DNA of 64,000 nucleotides from Thermococcus sp. 21S7 (GCF_012027615.1 NZ_SNUT01000003.1:1-64000), one strand, 5' to 3'. Numbered from the stretch's first letter, positions 44,301 to 52,247 are shown. Numbers and translations are program-made. The notes: generated from the sequence alone by a model not told the origin.

Positions 44301-44914
44301 TCGACTATCGGGGACGCCAGAACCACCGTGATGTTGTCAGACACATTTGCATGTTCCACTGTGGGAAGCGGCAGGACACCGCGGTTCCCAGTTATGGGGG
44401 TCTCGTTCAGGCGGTGCCAAGTCCCGTTTAGGTATGTGACGTAGACGCCGCCCCTAAGGTACGCGGTGTGGGCTGCACCTCTCACGGTCATGATGATTCT
44501 CTCGGTGTCCTCCCTGCGGAAGCCGTTTCTACGGAGGTCTATGAACTCGGGCTCCGTGAGGATACCCGTGCTATTGGAACTCATTCCGGGGAGCCGGAAC
44601 TGGGGGGTCATGTTGGTGTATTCCCGGCTGAGATTTGAGGGGGAGCCGTTTGGTCCGCGCGAACTGCCGTTCAGCCAGGGGTAAAACCTGGAGAGGTCGG
44701 GGATACCGTTTTTCATAACAGACTTTCCAGCGGACTGCTCGGGAGTGCTCACACCTAAAAGGTTCTCGACACTGGCAATCCCAGAGCCATTGCCCGCGGG
44801 GGCCCTTTCAGGGGTACCGTAGAGCTTTGTAGGTATCTGGTTTATCGAGGCTATCAGGAGCAGGGTAATCAACATGGCCAGCAATGCGGAAACATACCCC
44901 CTCAAGGGAAACAC
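41384..44914 (-). CDS. Secreted transglutaminase-like protein with Ig-like repeats (TgpA/DUF4129-like)
   Basis: 1176 residues. An N-terminal span (VSALLAMLITLLLIASI) is followed by an extracellular part with a transglutaminase-like core at about 300-400: the catalytic Cys in SKRGVCIDFNTAFVVLARL, His in IQAHAWAEVPF and Asp in GWVTFDATAP. Several beta-sandwich repeats follow (about 420-1000: PEVIVRDRTAIQVEG, VELNATVPDRW, NITVEFGEMREG). Then a second span (PYTLILAGLIILPAGVLVY) and a cytosolic helical tail resembling DUF4129. First gene of the cassette; GTG start at 44914. It likely acts on surface or S-layer proteins; the substrate is not known. Confidence 0.88.
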   Translation of the reverse strand: MFPLRGYVSALLAMLITLLLIASINQIPTKLYGTPERAPAGNGSGIASVENLLGVSTPEQSAGKSVMKNGIPDLSRFYPWLNGSSRGPNGSPSNLSREYTNMTPQFRLPGMSSNSTGILTEPEFIDLRRNGFRREDTERIIMTVRGAAHTAYLRGGVYVTYLNGTWHRLNETPITGNRGVLPLPTVEHANVSDNITVVLASPIVEDNLLTALYTEEVSAPGGLKYYPESHLFGTSGVVWNYSFKTVHYIFPDALLKGAKTTASTRYLQTPNVSERVLELARNITAGIEGDYLKARAIESYLRTHYEFDMNAPPAPEGIDPLEWFLFHSKRGVCIDFNTAFVVLARLNGIPARLVTGYLIKETPAEQAVHPIQAHAWAEVPFEGIGWVTFDATAPAGVGESQKPENQSLPGPDFDILIKPDPVVTEVSRAFQVYVTVIPHGLGKVNGCEPELGVKISMDGLYSVSSTIAPNITKPFRMSGIPEPGTYHPTVKVTLSYCGTMGGTKSKTFTVIVRGGKFSLTAEPENLTLATGGLGGVRIYVTGEGYSRRVDLSVEYPGRYRLLKESGIPDFESDLLLMAPSRPGDYTVKITGTSGDTAVVLQVPLHVLGRTRTRITGYPAEILKDQPFWVNGTVTDENGGPVDGPVYVTLNESKDSPGVVVGRGVSINGRFSIECSAPPDLPPGNYQIVAHFGGNDYYLPSNSDPEVIVRDRTAIQVEGQMVTKTGKFELGGKLVDSAGNGVPNATIEVSLDGTFHINITTDSAGVFTAHLLLETPGEHRVLISYGGGRYYLDAEAAVNITAVELNATVPDRWIIGRNITINGSILGVDSGSVSLSTPMGRFTSVLEGGRFNFTIPVNVSPGIYNVFFTYEDVLLESIPVTIASPTNITVEFGEMREGENATIAVRLVDAFSNPVPGRIVTLSLFGNHSARTDMNGTARFTVRPGESGRHRARAVFEGDEFYLPSTAEFEVPVAGRPPYTLILAGLIILPAGVLVYRRMEDIVALKLGIASALRGLEKRRYSPILHPDRRPPVYGEGEKITVTSDVPVELFVDGKPAGTGNKFELVLPRGVHELLAKGEKVKGWLKVWVVDYREEIMRLYDRCFLELARRKGLGGKDLAPEELAHRLRGEYDWNDLKTVTYLFEVARYSLYPVGRREFMEFYRSLSRLVGGDCYGED

Positions 44915-44988
44915 CGCTCGATCTTTACTAAACGCTGTTGGTATCCCGGTTATTTAACTATTGCTGTCGGTTTCCACAACACGTATTG

Positions 44989-45957
44989 TTAAGCGCCGTT
45001 TAAGACACTCCTGAACCCCGCAATTAGAATATCATTTTCTTCCGGTCTCCTAACCGAAAAGCGGACATATTCAGGCAGACCAAAGCTCGTGCAGTTCCTG
45101 ATAAGGACCCCGTGTTCTTTAAGTCTCTCCACGACTTTCCCTGCATCACCAACGCGCTTGACGAAGAAGTTGGCGTCGCTCCTAACGTCTAATGCTCTTT
45201 CAAGCCTCTCCTTCTCGCGCCAGATGAGGGGCATCGTCTTCCTCAGGTGCTCAAAGCCGTCTTTGAGGAGAAACTCAAGGAAAGCAACCCCAGTCGAGCC
45301 TATGCTCCAGGGCATTCTAACGCTCCTGAAAGCCCTTTCAAAGCCGAGGACGTAGCCGACCCTTATCCCAGGCAAACCGTAGCTCTTGGTGAAGGTCCTG
45401 AGCTTCACGATGTTTTCTCCCTCTGGACTTTCCGGCGTTTTCACGAAGTCTATGAAGGCCTCGTCAAGGATAAGGAGCGCCCCCGTATCCTCCACCGCAT
45501 CGAGAAGGGGCTTAAGTTCCCCCACGCGGTAGAACCTTCCATCGGGGTTGTTGGGGTTGCAGAAAAATACAACGGAGTTCCTCTCGATGAGTTCAGCCAG
45601 CCTTTCTGGCTCGTTCGGGCCTTTGATGGCTTCCGCCCCGAAAATCCGTGCAACCCTCTCGTACTCGCCGTAGGTGTGGCGGGGGATTACGACCCTCCTC
45701 CCGCGGAGCGCGAGGATTCCGAGGAGGTAGAGCGCCTCGGTGATGCCTGCTGTCAGGGTTAGAGGCTCGCCGACAAGCCCTTCCAGCTCCTCCTCAAGCC
45801 CCTCGTAGTAGGGGTAGCGGCCGCTTATCTCTTTGGAGCGCTCAAACATCTCATCGAGCCACTCAGGAGGATAGGGGTTGAGAGATGCCGAGAAGTCGAG
45901 CAGACCTTCCTCCCTTGCACCGCCGTGATATGTTTCGAATTCACGTAACCTGAGCAT
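44989..45957 (-). CDS. cobD: CobD-type L-threonine-O-3-phosphate decarboxylase
   Basis: 322 residues of the fold-type I PLP aminotransferase family. HGGAREEGLLDFSASLNPYPPEW at the N-terminus is the CobD hallmark that separates it from histidinol-phosphate aminotransferase. The PLP Lys lies in RTFTKSYGLPGIRVGY near residue 190, with the Asp in LLILDEAFIDF and Asn in FFCNPNNPDG. CobD makes (R)-1-amino-2-propanol phosphate, which CbiB attaches to cobyric acid. It stands 2 kb from cbiB on the same strand. ATG 45957; no strong ribosome site, TATA-like TTTTTAATATTAT about 25 bp upstream, so probably leaderless. Confidence 0.85.
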   Translation of the reverse strand: MLRLREFETYHGGAREEGLLDFSASLNPYPPEWLDEMFERSKEISGRYPYYEGLEEELEGLVGEPLTLTAGITEALYLLGILALRGRRVVIPRHTYGEYERVARIFGAEAIKGPNEPERLAELIERNSVVFFCNPNNPDGRFYRVGELKPLLDAVEDTGALLILDEAFIDFVKTPESPEGENIVKLRTFTKSYGLPGIRVGYVLGFERAFRSVRMPWSIGSTGVAFLEFLLKDGFEHLRKTMPLIWREKERLERALDVRSDANFFVKRVGDAGKVVERLKEHGVLIRNCTSFGLPEYVRFSVRRPEENDILIAGFRSVLNGA

Positions 45958-46094
45958 GGCACGGATACATGCCTGTTAACATTTTTAATATTATCCTTTT
46001 CTCCGTGATAAGGCCACGGCTGAGAAGCTGTCTCATTCTTCCGTAGCGATTCAGGGCATCTTACGAAGACTTAACGAATGAATGCAGTAGGTTG

Positions 46095-46670
46095 TCATTC
46101 CAACACAAGCCACAGATTTTTGGTACCATTGCGTATAAATACGAAAATCAACGTATTATTGTCTGTGAGAGTCACCAACTTGGATGCTATCGCGAGGCAG
46201 TAAGAGTCCATCTGAACTGGGACATACCAGTATGTAAGCGAACCAACAGGAGTGCCGTCTTTGTAAACCTTAAAATCAACCCTCTGCCCGCCGGTCGTTG
46301 TGATGTTCCTCGGCCGTCCCCAGATAATTGTATATTCTCCTATCCGGACCTTTCCGGAGAAGCTAACATTCCCAATCCCCACAACAACGTATCGGTATTC
46401 CTTTCCTCCCACCTCGGCCGTCGTGCTGTTTAATACACTCATGTTCAGGTACTTCAGGCCCTCTCCCGGCGCTAAAATCCCTTTTGAGCCTGTACCGCAT
46501 TTCTCAAGACGTTCCTTGGCACTGGTGAGGAATGCCGTGATGTCCTTGGGGGAAGAAGACTGCGTGTGGCTGAACCCCTGAGCTGAACTTTTTGATGGAG
46601 AACCGTTTATGCACAGCGAAGAAAAGAGCATCAGGGAGATCAAAAGGATCAGCAGGGGGACTCGCTTCAT
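46095..46670 (-). CDS. Predicted lipoprotein of unknown function
   Basis: 191 residues. MKRVPLLILLISLMLFSSLC carries a lipobox-like LFSSLC and is followed by a Ser/Thr-rich linker, so export and lipid anchoring are likely. The mature part is a beta-rich domain (YRYVVVGIGNVSFSG, QRVDFKVYKDGTPVGSLTYWYVPV, LIFVFIRNGTKNLWLVLE) with two cysteines. No family recognised. ATG 46670 follows GGTGG; ATG 46682 is upstream of that site. Monocistronic, in an AT-rich neighbourhood. Confidence 0.75.
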   Translation of the reverse strand: MKRVPLLILLISLMLFSSLCINGSPSKSSAQGFSHTQSSSPKDITAFLTSAKERLEKCGTGSKGILAPGEGLKYLNMSVLNSTTAEVGGKEYRYVVVGIGNVSFSGKVRIGEYTIIWGRPRNITTTGGQRVDFKVYKDGTPVGSLTYWYVPVQMDSYCLAIASKLVTLTDNNTLIFVFIRNGTKNLWLVLE

Positions 46671-46986
46671 TTTTGCCACCATAACCGATGATTATCTGGT
46701 GGATAATGTTAGACGCAAATGTGACAGCCAACGTGCGTATTCTCCAACTGCCCGGGATGTTCGGTGCAGGACATGCGACCGCCCTGAAAAGTATATGGTC
46801 ATCTACTTAAAAATTTTTCTATTAAAATAACTTAACATCAGAGACTTAATCCATTATTAAGACATACTGTTACAGTTGGAAGCTTGACGATAGCTTCTAA
46901 TTTCCCCTTAATTCCCCTAAGTTCCAATTGGAAGGCGTAGCGGCAATGGATTTTCAGAGCATTATGGGTCCCAGCATGGACACACC
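46671..46986. other. AT-rich intergenic region with two dyads
   Basis: No gene found. A minus-strand TATA (AATTTTTAAG, about 46809-46819) may serve the lipoprotein. GAAGCT and AGCTTC (46879-46897) form a 7-nt-loop hairpin, TTCCCCTTAA and TTCCCCTAAG are tandem near 46901-46920, and TTCCAATTGGAA (46922-46933) is a perfect 12-bp palindrome. It may be the worn end of a mobile element or the 3' end of the cbiB operon. Confidence 0.45.
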
Positions 46987-47739
46987 TCACAGGGCCATCA
47001 TCCTCTCAAACAGGGCCCGAAGGTCGTGGTAAAGGTGGGGTTCAGCCTTGCAGAGCCACTCAATGAGTCTCGCACCGCCCTCGTAGAACGTAACCCTTGA
47101 GAACGGCCTTTCCCCTCCGGCGTGGTTCCCGGGGAGCCCGAAGAGCGCCCGCAGACGGTTCTCAATGAGCCTCGCAAACCCCTCCTTCCATTCCTCCCAG
47201 ACCATGTACTCGAAGTCCTTCTCCGAAAGAACCTCCCGGAGGCCCGCCCTTATCTCCGGGATTCTTTCCAGTTCCCCGCCGAGCAGGACGGAGTAGAGCT
47301 CCACAAACCGCCCGTCTTCGTAGGGGAAGGGATGCTCAAGCTCCCATGAGTAGTCACCCCGCTCCCAGTACTCCCTCGCAATTCTGAGTCCCCTCTTGAG
47401 CTCTATCTCGCAGCACTCCGCCTGGTAGCAGTGCACGAACTCGTGGAGGATGAAGACGAGCCCCTCCTCCGATGAGAGGGCGCGGCGTGACACGACCGCG
47501 GCGGTTTTCCACCCGGTCTCCTTCAGGGGAAACGCGGCGAATATCTCCTCGGGGAGCTCCGCCGGAAAACTGCCGGAGTAGCGGTAGGAACTCCCCTCCG
47601 GCTCAAAGACAAGGAGCTCTCCTCCGCTGAACACCGCCAGCGGGTAAACTCCCCTGAACAGTGGGTGCACCTCCACGGCCTTCTTTTTCATTTCAAGGAG
47701 CTTTGAAATCCCACTTTCAACGTCTTTAAGAAGTAACAT
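46987..47739 (-). CDS. Putative zincin metalloprotease next to cbiB
   Basis: 250 residues, cytosolic. HEFVHCYQAECCEIEL near residue 98 is a classical HExxH zinc site, and EEWKEGFARLIENRL near 205 can supply the third ligand or Glu, as in gluzincins. N- and C-terminal parts are mixed alpha/beta and I do not recognise a named peptidase family. ATG 47739 follows GAGGTGATAGCA and lies 10 bp after the cbiB stop, so it is co-transcribed with udg and cbiB. Any role in cobalamin metabolism is speculative. Confidence 0.65.
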   Translation of the reverse strand: MLLLKDVESGISKLLEMKKKAVEVHPLFRGVYPLAVFSGGELLVFEPEGSSYRYSGSFPAELPEEIFAAFPLKETGWKTAAVVSRRALSSEEGLVFILHEFVHCYQAECCEIELKRGLRIAREYWERGDYSWELEHPFPYEDGRFVELYSVLLGGELERIPEIRAGLREVLSEKDFEYMVWEEWKEGFARLIENRLRALFGLPGNHAGGERPFSRVTFYEGGARLIEWLCKAEPHLYHDLRALFERMMAL

Positions 47740-47749
47740 TGCTATCACC

Positions 47750-48631
47750 TCACATGATATTCAGCGGACGAAACTTAAAGGTTGCGGCGATGGTTATAGC
47801 TACCCATTCGGCAACGACGAACCAGTAGATTCTCAACGCTCGCCTTATATCGTCATTCTCCGGAGCCCTGCCGGGAAACTGATAAACGCCCGGTTTTTCA
47901 AGCCAGACTCCGAGAACCGCACTCATAGCAGCTATCGGCTTGTCGGAATTTATCTTGAACCTCGCGAGGCGGTAGTGTTTGAGAACTTTCCTTCCACCGA
48001 ACGGGAGGTAGAGGAGAACCGTTAAGCGAGCCGGTATGAAGTTGAGGACGTCGTCCAGCCTGGCGGAAAACTTGCCGAAGAACTCGTAGCGCTCGTTCCT
48101 GTAGCCGAGCATGGCATCCAGGGTGTTCACCGCGCGGTAGAGCAACGCGCCCGGAAGGCCGAAGAGGAGGAAGTAGAAGAGCGGAGCGACCACCGAGTCG
48201 TTGAGGTTTTCAGCCAGGCTCTCTATCGCGGCCGAGTTGAGGTGGGTCCCGTCAAGGCTTCTAACGTCCCTGCTCACTATCATCGAGACGGCCTTCCGCT
48301 TCTCCTCGATGTCCCCGGTTAGGGTTTTCGCGACGTGCTCGTGGAGGCTTCTTATCGCGAAGGAACTCTTGAGGAGGTAGACCGCGAGGACATAGTCCAG
48401 CGGGAAGGGGAGATAAGAGGGAAGTAGCGAAAGTGTAAGGGCGAAGCCAATGACGGCGAGGGCCGTTAGAGTCCCCGCGAGGAAATCTGGAAGGGGGCCC
48501 CTCCGCTTCCATCTCCCGTCGAGAAAGCCCGCTATCCTTCCGAACCAGACCACCGGGTGGAGCTTAACCGGCGGCTCGCCGAGGAGGATGTCCCAGAGCA
48601 GTGCAAGGAAGAAAACCGTCAGAACCTCCAT
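47750..48631 (-). CDS. cbiB: Adenosylcobinamide-phosphate synthase CbiB
   Basis: 293 residues, about five membrane spans. The N-terminus [22 protein letters not shown], then [39 protein letters not shown] and [30 protein letters not shown] are CbiB/CobD-like signatures. It joins adenosylcobyric acid to aminopropanol phosphate (made by CobD). The long upstream in-frame extension to 48712 lies inside the udg gene; ATG 48631 (start MEVLTVFFL) is chosen, overlapping the udg end by 13 bp. Confidence 0.93.
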   Translation of the reverse strand: MEVLTVFFLALLWDILLGEPPVKLHPVVWFGRIAGFLDGRWKRRGPLPDFLAGTLTALAVIGFALTLSLLPSYLPFPLDYVLAVYLLKSSFAIRSLHEHVAKTLTGDIEEKRKAVSMIVSRDVRSLDGTHLNSAAIESLAENLNDSVVAPLFYFLLFGLPGALLYRAVNTLDAMLGYRNERYEFFGKFSARLDDVLNFIPARLTVLLYLPFGGRKVLKHYRLARFKINSDKPIAAMSAVLGVWLEKPGVYQFPGRAPENDDIRRALRIYWFVVAEWVAITIAATFKFRPLNIM

Positions 48632-49365
48632 TCTCCGAAGGCCTCCCTTATCGCCGAGTACTCCTCCAGCATCTCCCCGTTCGGTTCCCTCAGCCCCCTC
48701 CGCACGTACCATGCCGGGTGTCTGAGGTAGGTGAACTCAAAGCCGAGCCGTTTCAGGGCCTTTTCGGCGGTTCTGCCGATGGCGAAGATGGCCCTCGGCT
48801 TTACAACTTCAAGCTCCCTCCTGAGAAGCTCAAGCTCGCCCTCGCCGAAGCCCCTCAGCCTGTTATCGGGCGGGTTGCACTTCACAACGTTGGTTATGTA
48901 GACGAAGTCCGGATTGACACCCAGGGTGAAGAGCGTCTTTCTCAGCAAGGTACCCGAGGCGTCGCGGTAGAAGCATATCCCAGTCTTTCCGCAGCCCTTT
49001 CTTCCCGGCGCCTCCCCGACGAGGACAACCTCCGAACCGACCCAGCCGTTGGCGAAGGGCAGTCCCTCAAACTTGGCCACCCGGAGCTGATAGCGGTGGT
49101 ATTCCTCGCGGCAGAACCGCAGGGGGTCTTCGAGAAGCTCACGGTAGAGATTTTCAAGCTCCAGGGCGATTCTCTCGTCTCCCTCGTTCACGACGAGAAA
49201 GCGCTCACCGGGGTTGTATATCGTTCTCGCGTAGATTCCGTAGGTCTTCTCGTCCAGGCTCAGAAAGTCCCTCCAGTCGCGGAGGACCAACGGAATGACC
49301 TTGAGGTTGGCAGGGTTTATGTAAAGCTCGCCCACCCTTTTGAGGTTCTCCAGCCTTAAGAGCAT
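48619..49365 (-). CDS. Uracil-DNA glycosylase superfamily protein (family 4/5-like)
   Basis: 248 residues. [26 protein letters not shown] near residue 115 is the water-activating and uracil-binding motif of UDG family 4/5, [16 protein letters not shown] follows, and [13 protein letters not shown] near 220 is the C-terminal HPxxx loop. Cys residues near 83, 125, 130 and 160 could hold the 4Fe-4S cluster usual in these families. It repairs deaminated cytosine or hypoxanthine, important at high temperature. First gene of the udg-cbiB-zincin operon, divergent from the zinc-ribbon/cobZ operon. Confidence 0.85.
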   Translation of the reverse strand: MLLRLENLKRVGELYINPANLKVIPLVLRDWRDFLSLDEKTYGIYARTIYNPGERFLVVNEGDERIALELENLYRELLEDPLRFCREEYHRYQLRVAKFEGLPFANGWVGSEVVLVGEAPGRKGCGKTGICFYRDASGTLLRKTLFTLGVNPDFVYITNVVKCNPPDNRLRGFGEGELELLRRELEVVKPRAIFAIGRTAEKALKRLGFEFTYLRHPAWYVRRGLREPNGEMLEEYSAIREAFGEWRF

Positions 49366-49367
49366 AA

Positions 49368-49383
49368 TGGATAAAAAGTCCAG
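49368..49383. promoter_or_regulatory. Candidate cob operator between udg-cbiB and znr-cobZ-cobS
   Basis: TGGATAAAAAGTCCAG, a dyad with arms TGGA and TCCA around TAAAAAG. The identical 16 bp occurs at 55986-56001, between cobQ and cobT. Both sites lie in the only two divergent cob promoter regions of the window. The regulator is unknown. Confidence 0.55.
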
Positions 49384-49408
49384 GGGGTTTATAGGTTTGG
49401 TGGTTCAC

Positions 49409-49660
49409 ATGGTTGAGACGAGGAAGTGTCCCCTCTGTGGGGGCACGATGGTGCCGAGCAAAGTTGAGCGCTACGGATACTCAACGTATTTCTGGATTCC
49501 CCCGTGGAAGAGCAAGGTGACTGGAATGTTCAACAAGGCCGTGTACGGCAGAGCGTGGCTCTGTCTCGACTGCGGGGCACTGATACCGTACGTGGACGGG
49601 GATACAGTCGCAAAACTTAGGGAAGAGTTCGAAACCCTGAAGGCAGAAGGAAAAGCATGA
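49409..49660 (+). CDS. Small zinc-ribbon protein A flanking cobZ
   Basis: 83 residues. [19 protein letters not shown] and [15 protein letters not shown] give two CxxC pairs, separated by the motif FWIPPWKSKVTGMFNKA. It is a clear paralog of the 85-residue protein at 50133. No catalytic motif. ATG 49409 follows GGTGGTTCAC; the frame is open further upstream but crosses the promoter. It overlaps the reading frame leading to cobZ by a few bases and heads the operon cobZ, znr B, cobS. A metal- or corrinoid-handling role is inference. Confidence 0.8.
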   Translation: MVETRKCPLCGGTMVPSKVERYGYSTYFWIPPWKSKVTGMFNKAVYGRAWLCLDCGALIPYVDGDTVAKLREEFETLKAEGKA

Positions 49661-49719
49661 GACGGCCGCGTCTTCCGGGCGAGAGGAGAGATGCTGCCTG
49701 GAAATGGGCTGGTGGGATA

Positions 49720-50133
49720 ATGAGGTCCGAGAAACTCTCCAGCATGCTCGAATCCAAAGGTGTAACCCTCGAAAAGATGCTCGACACCGCGTTAGAGCTC
49801 TACATCGGCGACGAGCGCGAGAAAGTCAGGGAAAGGCTGAGGGGGCTGATGTTGAGGTATCTGGGCGACATCAACGTTCAAGCTCTGCTCCTTTCGGCTC
49901 TCCTGCTCGAAGAGAACTTCAAAGTTGAGGGCGACCCCGTGAACCTTGTGGCCGACGAGTTAATTGGAATAAACATCGCCGAGCTTATAGGCGGGAAGAT
50001 GGCGCTCTTCAACTTCTTCTACTACGACATCAGAAAGCCCGGAATCCTTGCGGAGCTTCCGCCTTTCCTTGACGACGCAGTCGGAGGGTTTATAGCAGGA
50101 TGCATGACTAAGCTCTTTGAAGGTGATGGGTAA
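49720..50133 (+). CDS. cobZ: Alpha-ribazole phosphatase CobZ
   Basis: 137 residues related to phosphatidylglycerophosphatase A (PgpA). The archaeal member CobZ was shown in Methanosarcina mazei to replace the bacterial alpha-ribazole phosphatase CobC. Family motifs VNLVADELIGINIAELIGGK and FLDDAVGGFIAGCMTKL are present. Genomic context (cobS, cobY, cbiB) supports CobZ over a lipid phosphatase. ATG 49720 follows GGTGGGATA; an upstream in-frame ATG at 49657 overlaps the previous gene but lacks such a site. The stop and next start overlap as TAATG. Confidence 0.88.
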   Translation: MRSEKLSSMLESKGVTLEKMLDTALELYIGDEREKVRERLRGLMLRYLGDINVQALLLSALLLEENFKVEGDPVNLVADELIGINIAELIGGKMALFNFFYYDIRKPGILAELPPFLDDAVGGFIAGCMTKLFEGDG

Positions 50134-50390
50134 TGAAAAAGATTGAGACCCGGAAGTGTCCCCTGTGCGGGGGGACGATGGTGAAGAGCAAGACCAAAAG
50201 GGGCGGCTACGCCCGCTTCTTCTGGGCTCCCCCATGGAAGAGCAGGACTACTGGAATGCTGAAGCCGATTATCGAGGCCACGCCATGGCTCTGCCTTGAC
50301 TGTGGAGCGGTTATGGCGTTCGTCGATGACGAAACGAGGGAGACACTAAGGGAGGAGTACGAAAAAGAGCGCGCGACGGGGATTGTATGA
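50133..50390 (+). CDS. Small zinc-ribbon protein B flanking cobZ
   Basis: 85 residues, paralog of the 83-residue protein at 49409: shared [21 protein letters not shown] and WLCLDCGA. Again four Cys in two CxxC pairs. It differs in a more basic middle ([14 protein letters not shown]). Start ATG 50133 overlaps the cobZ stop; its stop overlaps the cobS start as ATGA, so it is embedded between two cobalamin genes and must be made with them. Function unknown. Confidence 0.8.
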   Translation: MKKIETRKCPLCGGTMVKSKTKRGGYARFFWAPPWKSRTTGMLKPIIEATPWLCLDCGAVMAFVDDETRETLREEYEKERATGIV

Positions 50391-51082
50391 GGAACCTCCT
50401 GCCATTCTTCACGCGGATTCCGGTCAAAGGCGACTTCGAGAGGGTTAGAAATGAGCTCTGGGCGCTTCCCCTGCTCGCGCCCCTAACTTCCGCCTTGGCG
50501 ACGCTCGTCCTTTACCTGGGACTTCCTCTGAGCAACGTCCTCGCTGTCCTCGCGCTCTACCTCACGATAGGCCTCCTCCACCTCGACGGCTTAGCCGACT
50601 GGGCCGACGGGATGATGGTCAAAGGCAACCGCGAGAGGAAGGTAAAGGCGATGAAGGACGTCAACACCGGCATAGCCGGAGTTTTTGCCGTTGTGATGGT
50701 TCTCTTCCTGCAGGTTTACTCCCTTCCCTTCCTCCCGTTCTACGCTCTCTATCTGGCGGAGCTGAACTCGAAGTTCGCCATGCTTCTCGCGCTTGCCACG
50801 AAGAAGCCCCTCGGCCAAGGACTCGGGGCGTACTTTATGGGGGGGATGAACAGGGGCCAGCTGGCCCTTGGAACGGTTCTCTACCTCCTCCTGCTCCTTC
50901 CAGTTATTTACCTCGAACCGCGCTCGCTAGCTTCCCTCCTCGGTCTTGTGGCTGGAGCCTACGCTATTAGAATCTCGCTGAGGAACTTCGGCGGGCTCAA
51001 CGGTGACTGCATTGGAGCTGTGGCGGAGATAACGCGGGCGGGGACACTGGTGGTTGTGGCCTTTGCGTGGCAATGGATTTAA
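50387..51082 (+). CDS. cobS: Cobalamin synthase CobS (adenosylcobinamide-GDP ribazoletransferase)
   Basis: 231 residues, membrane enzyme. The signature [41 protein letters not shown] holds the metal-binding Asp cluster; about six hydrophobic segments follow or surround it (e.g. [20 protein letters not shown] and [12 protein letters not shown]). It joins AdoCbi-GDP with alpha-ribazole (phosphate) to form the lower ligand loop. Coupled to the zinc-ribbon gene (ATGA overlap). The toxin-antitoxin pair that follows begins 33 bp later. Confidence 0.95.
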   Translation: MRNLLPFFTRIPVKGDFERVRNELWALPLLAPLTSALATLVLYLGLPLSNVLAVLALYLTIGLLHLDGLADWADGMMVKGNRERKVKAMKDVNTGIAGVFAVVMVLFLQVYSLPFLPFYALYLAELNSKFAMLLALATKKPLGQGLGAYFMGGMNRGQLALGTVLYLLLLLPVIYLEPRSLASLLGLVAGAYAIRISLRNFGGLNGDCIGAVAEITRAGTLVVVAFAWQWI

Positions 51083-51115
51083 AGGATAAGGAACAAAGAA
51101 AAGTGCGGTGATGAA

Positions 51116-51325
51116 ATGGAAGAAGTGGAGAGAATATTCGCTAAGCTTCCACCTGAGGCCAAAAGAGAGCTTTTAGACTACGCGGAATTCCTGCTTCAGA
51201 AATACGGGAAGAGGGAAGTTAGAGGATTTAAGTTTACATGGGAAGGAAAGCTGAAGGACGTTAAGATGACCTCCGTGGAGCTTCAGCACAGGGCCTTGGA
51301 GTGGCGGGACGATGTATCTGATTGA
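51116..51325 (+). CDS. DUF2281-type antitoxin
   Basis: 69 residues. VERIFAKLPPEAKRELLDYAEFLLQKY is the DUF2281/VapB-like N-terminal motif; the rest, ending VELQHRALEWRDDVSD, would occupy the toxin. ATG 51116 follows GGTGATGA. It overlaps the PIN toxin gene by 14 bp, a normal TA arrangement. The pair sits between cobS and cobY, splitting the cob operon. Confidence 0.85.
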   Translation: MEEVERIFAKLPPEAKRELLDYAEFLLQKYGKREVRGFKFTWEGKLKDVKMTSVELQHRALEWRDDVSD

Positions 51326-51692
51326 CACCAATATTTTCCTCGAAATTCTGCTGGGTCAGGAAAAATCTGATATCGCAAAGCAATTTCTAAGTTCACACAT
51401 TGGAGAACTTGCAATGAGTGATTTCACGCTTCATTCTATTGGAGTGGTTCTTTTCAGACTCAAGAGACCAGAGCTATTTTTAGAGTTTATCAACGACACA
51501 ATACCCAATATCGAAGTTGTAACGCTTCCAAAGCCAGAGTACTCCCGTGTTATCGAATTCCACGAAAAGTATGGACTCGACTTCGACGATGCTTACCAGT
51601 GCGCAGTCGCAACGTCTTATGACCTAACAATCGTGACCATGGACGAGGACTTCAGAAGGGTCCCCTACTCTGTTAAGGTCGTTTTTCTCTGA
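51312..51692 (+). CDS. PIN-domain toxin (VapC-like), in cob region
   Basis: 126 residues. MYLIDTNIFLEILLG gives the first Asp; Glu in RPELFLEF; Asp pair in LDFDDAYQCAVATSY; and IVTMDEDFRRV the last acidic site, so the magnesium-dependent RNase centre is complete. VapC toxins cut specific tRNAs or rRNA. Partner is the DUF2281 gene just upstream. It ends 15 bp before cobY. Confidence 0.92.
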   Translation: MYLIDTNIFLEILLGQEKSDIAKQFLSSHIGELAMSDFTLHSIGVVLFRLKRPELFLEFINDTIPNIEVVTLPKPEYSRVIEFHEKYGLDFDDAYQCAVATSYDLTIVTMDEDFRRVPYSVKVVFL

Positions 51693-51707
51693 TTCAGGGG
51701 GTTGCCG

Positions 51708-52247
51708 ATGATAGTCATCATGGCCGGCGGGCGGTCGAGCAGGATGGGAAAGGAAAAGCCCGTTCTGAAGGTCGGCGGGATACCGATGCTCCTCCGCGTC
51801 TACCGCGAGGCCGAAAAGGTTGATGAGACCATCACCGCCCTCTCGCGGAACACTCCAAAGACGAGGGAGCTGTGCCTCCGCGAGGGGATTCCCTTCGTTG
51901 AGACGCCTGGAAGGGGCTACGTTGAGGACGTGACCCATCTCCTCCGTGAGTTCGGGCCTTTTATCAGCGTCTCCTCGGATTTGCCCTTCATCAGGGCGGG
52001 CGACTTTTGGGCCATAAAGAAGGCTTTCAACGGGAAGACGAGCCTGACCGGTGTTCTCCCTCTAAAGCTGGTTCCAAAGGATTTGAAGCCTGCAACCTAC
52101 CTGGGCTACGCGATAGTTGGTTTAAACGCCGTCGGAGCGGAAGGTGAGGACTTCTTCGAGCTGAACAACCCTCTGCTGGCTTTGAACGTGAACACGCCGC
52201 AAGAGTTAAAGCTCGCCAACAGGATAGCAGGGATGGTGGGACGATGA
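51708..52247 (+). CDS. cobY: GTP:adenosylcobinamide-phosphate guanylyltransferase CobY
   Basis: 179 residues, the archaeal replacement for the bacterial CobU. MIVIMAGGRSSRMGKEKPVLKVGG is the nucleotidyltransferase loop binding GTP; FISVSSDLPFIRAGD holds the metal-binding Asp. It lacks the kinase half, as expected for CobY, since CbiB delivers a phosphorylated product. ATG 51708 after GGGGTTGCCG is preferred to TTG 51702. ATGA overlap with the small membrane gene. Confidence 0.92.
   Translation: MIVIMAGGRSSRMGKEKPVLKVGGIPMLLRVYREAEKVDETITALSRNTPKTRELCLREGIPFVETPGRGYVEDVTHLLREFGPFISVSSDLPFIRAGDFWAIKKAFNGKTSLTGVLPLKLVPKDLKPATYLGYAIVGLNAVGAEGEDFFELNNPLLALNVNTPQELKLANRIAGMVGR

Noticed and set aside
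45958-46094. C/D box RNA downstream of the lipoprotein gene
   Set aside because: GTGATAA followed by CTGA is present but the guide space is only about 8 nt and C'/D' boxes are missing.
46861-46933. CRISPR repeat remnant
   Set aside because: GTTACAGTTGGAAG looks slightly like a Thermococcus repeat start, but there is no second copy at spacer distance.
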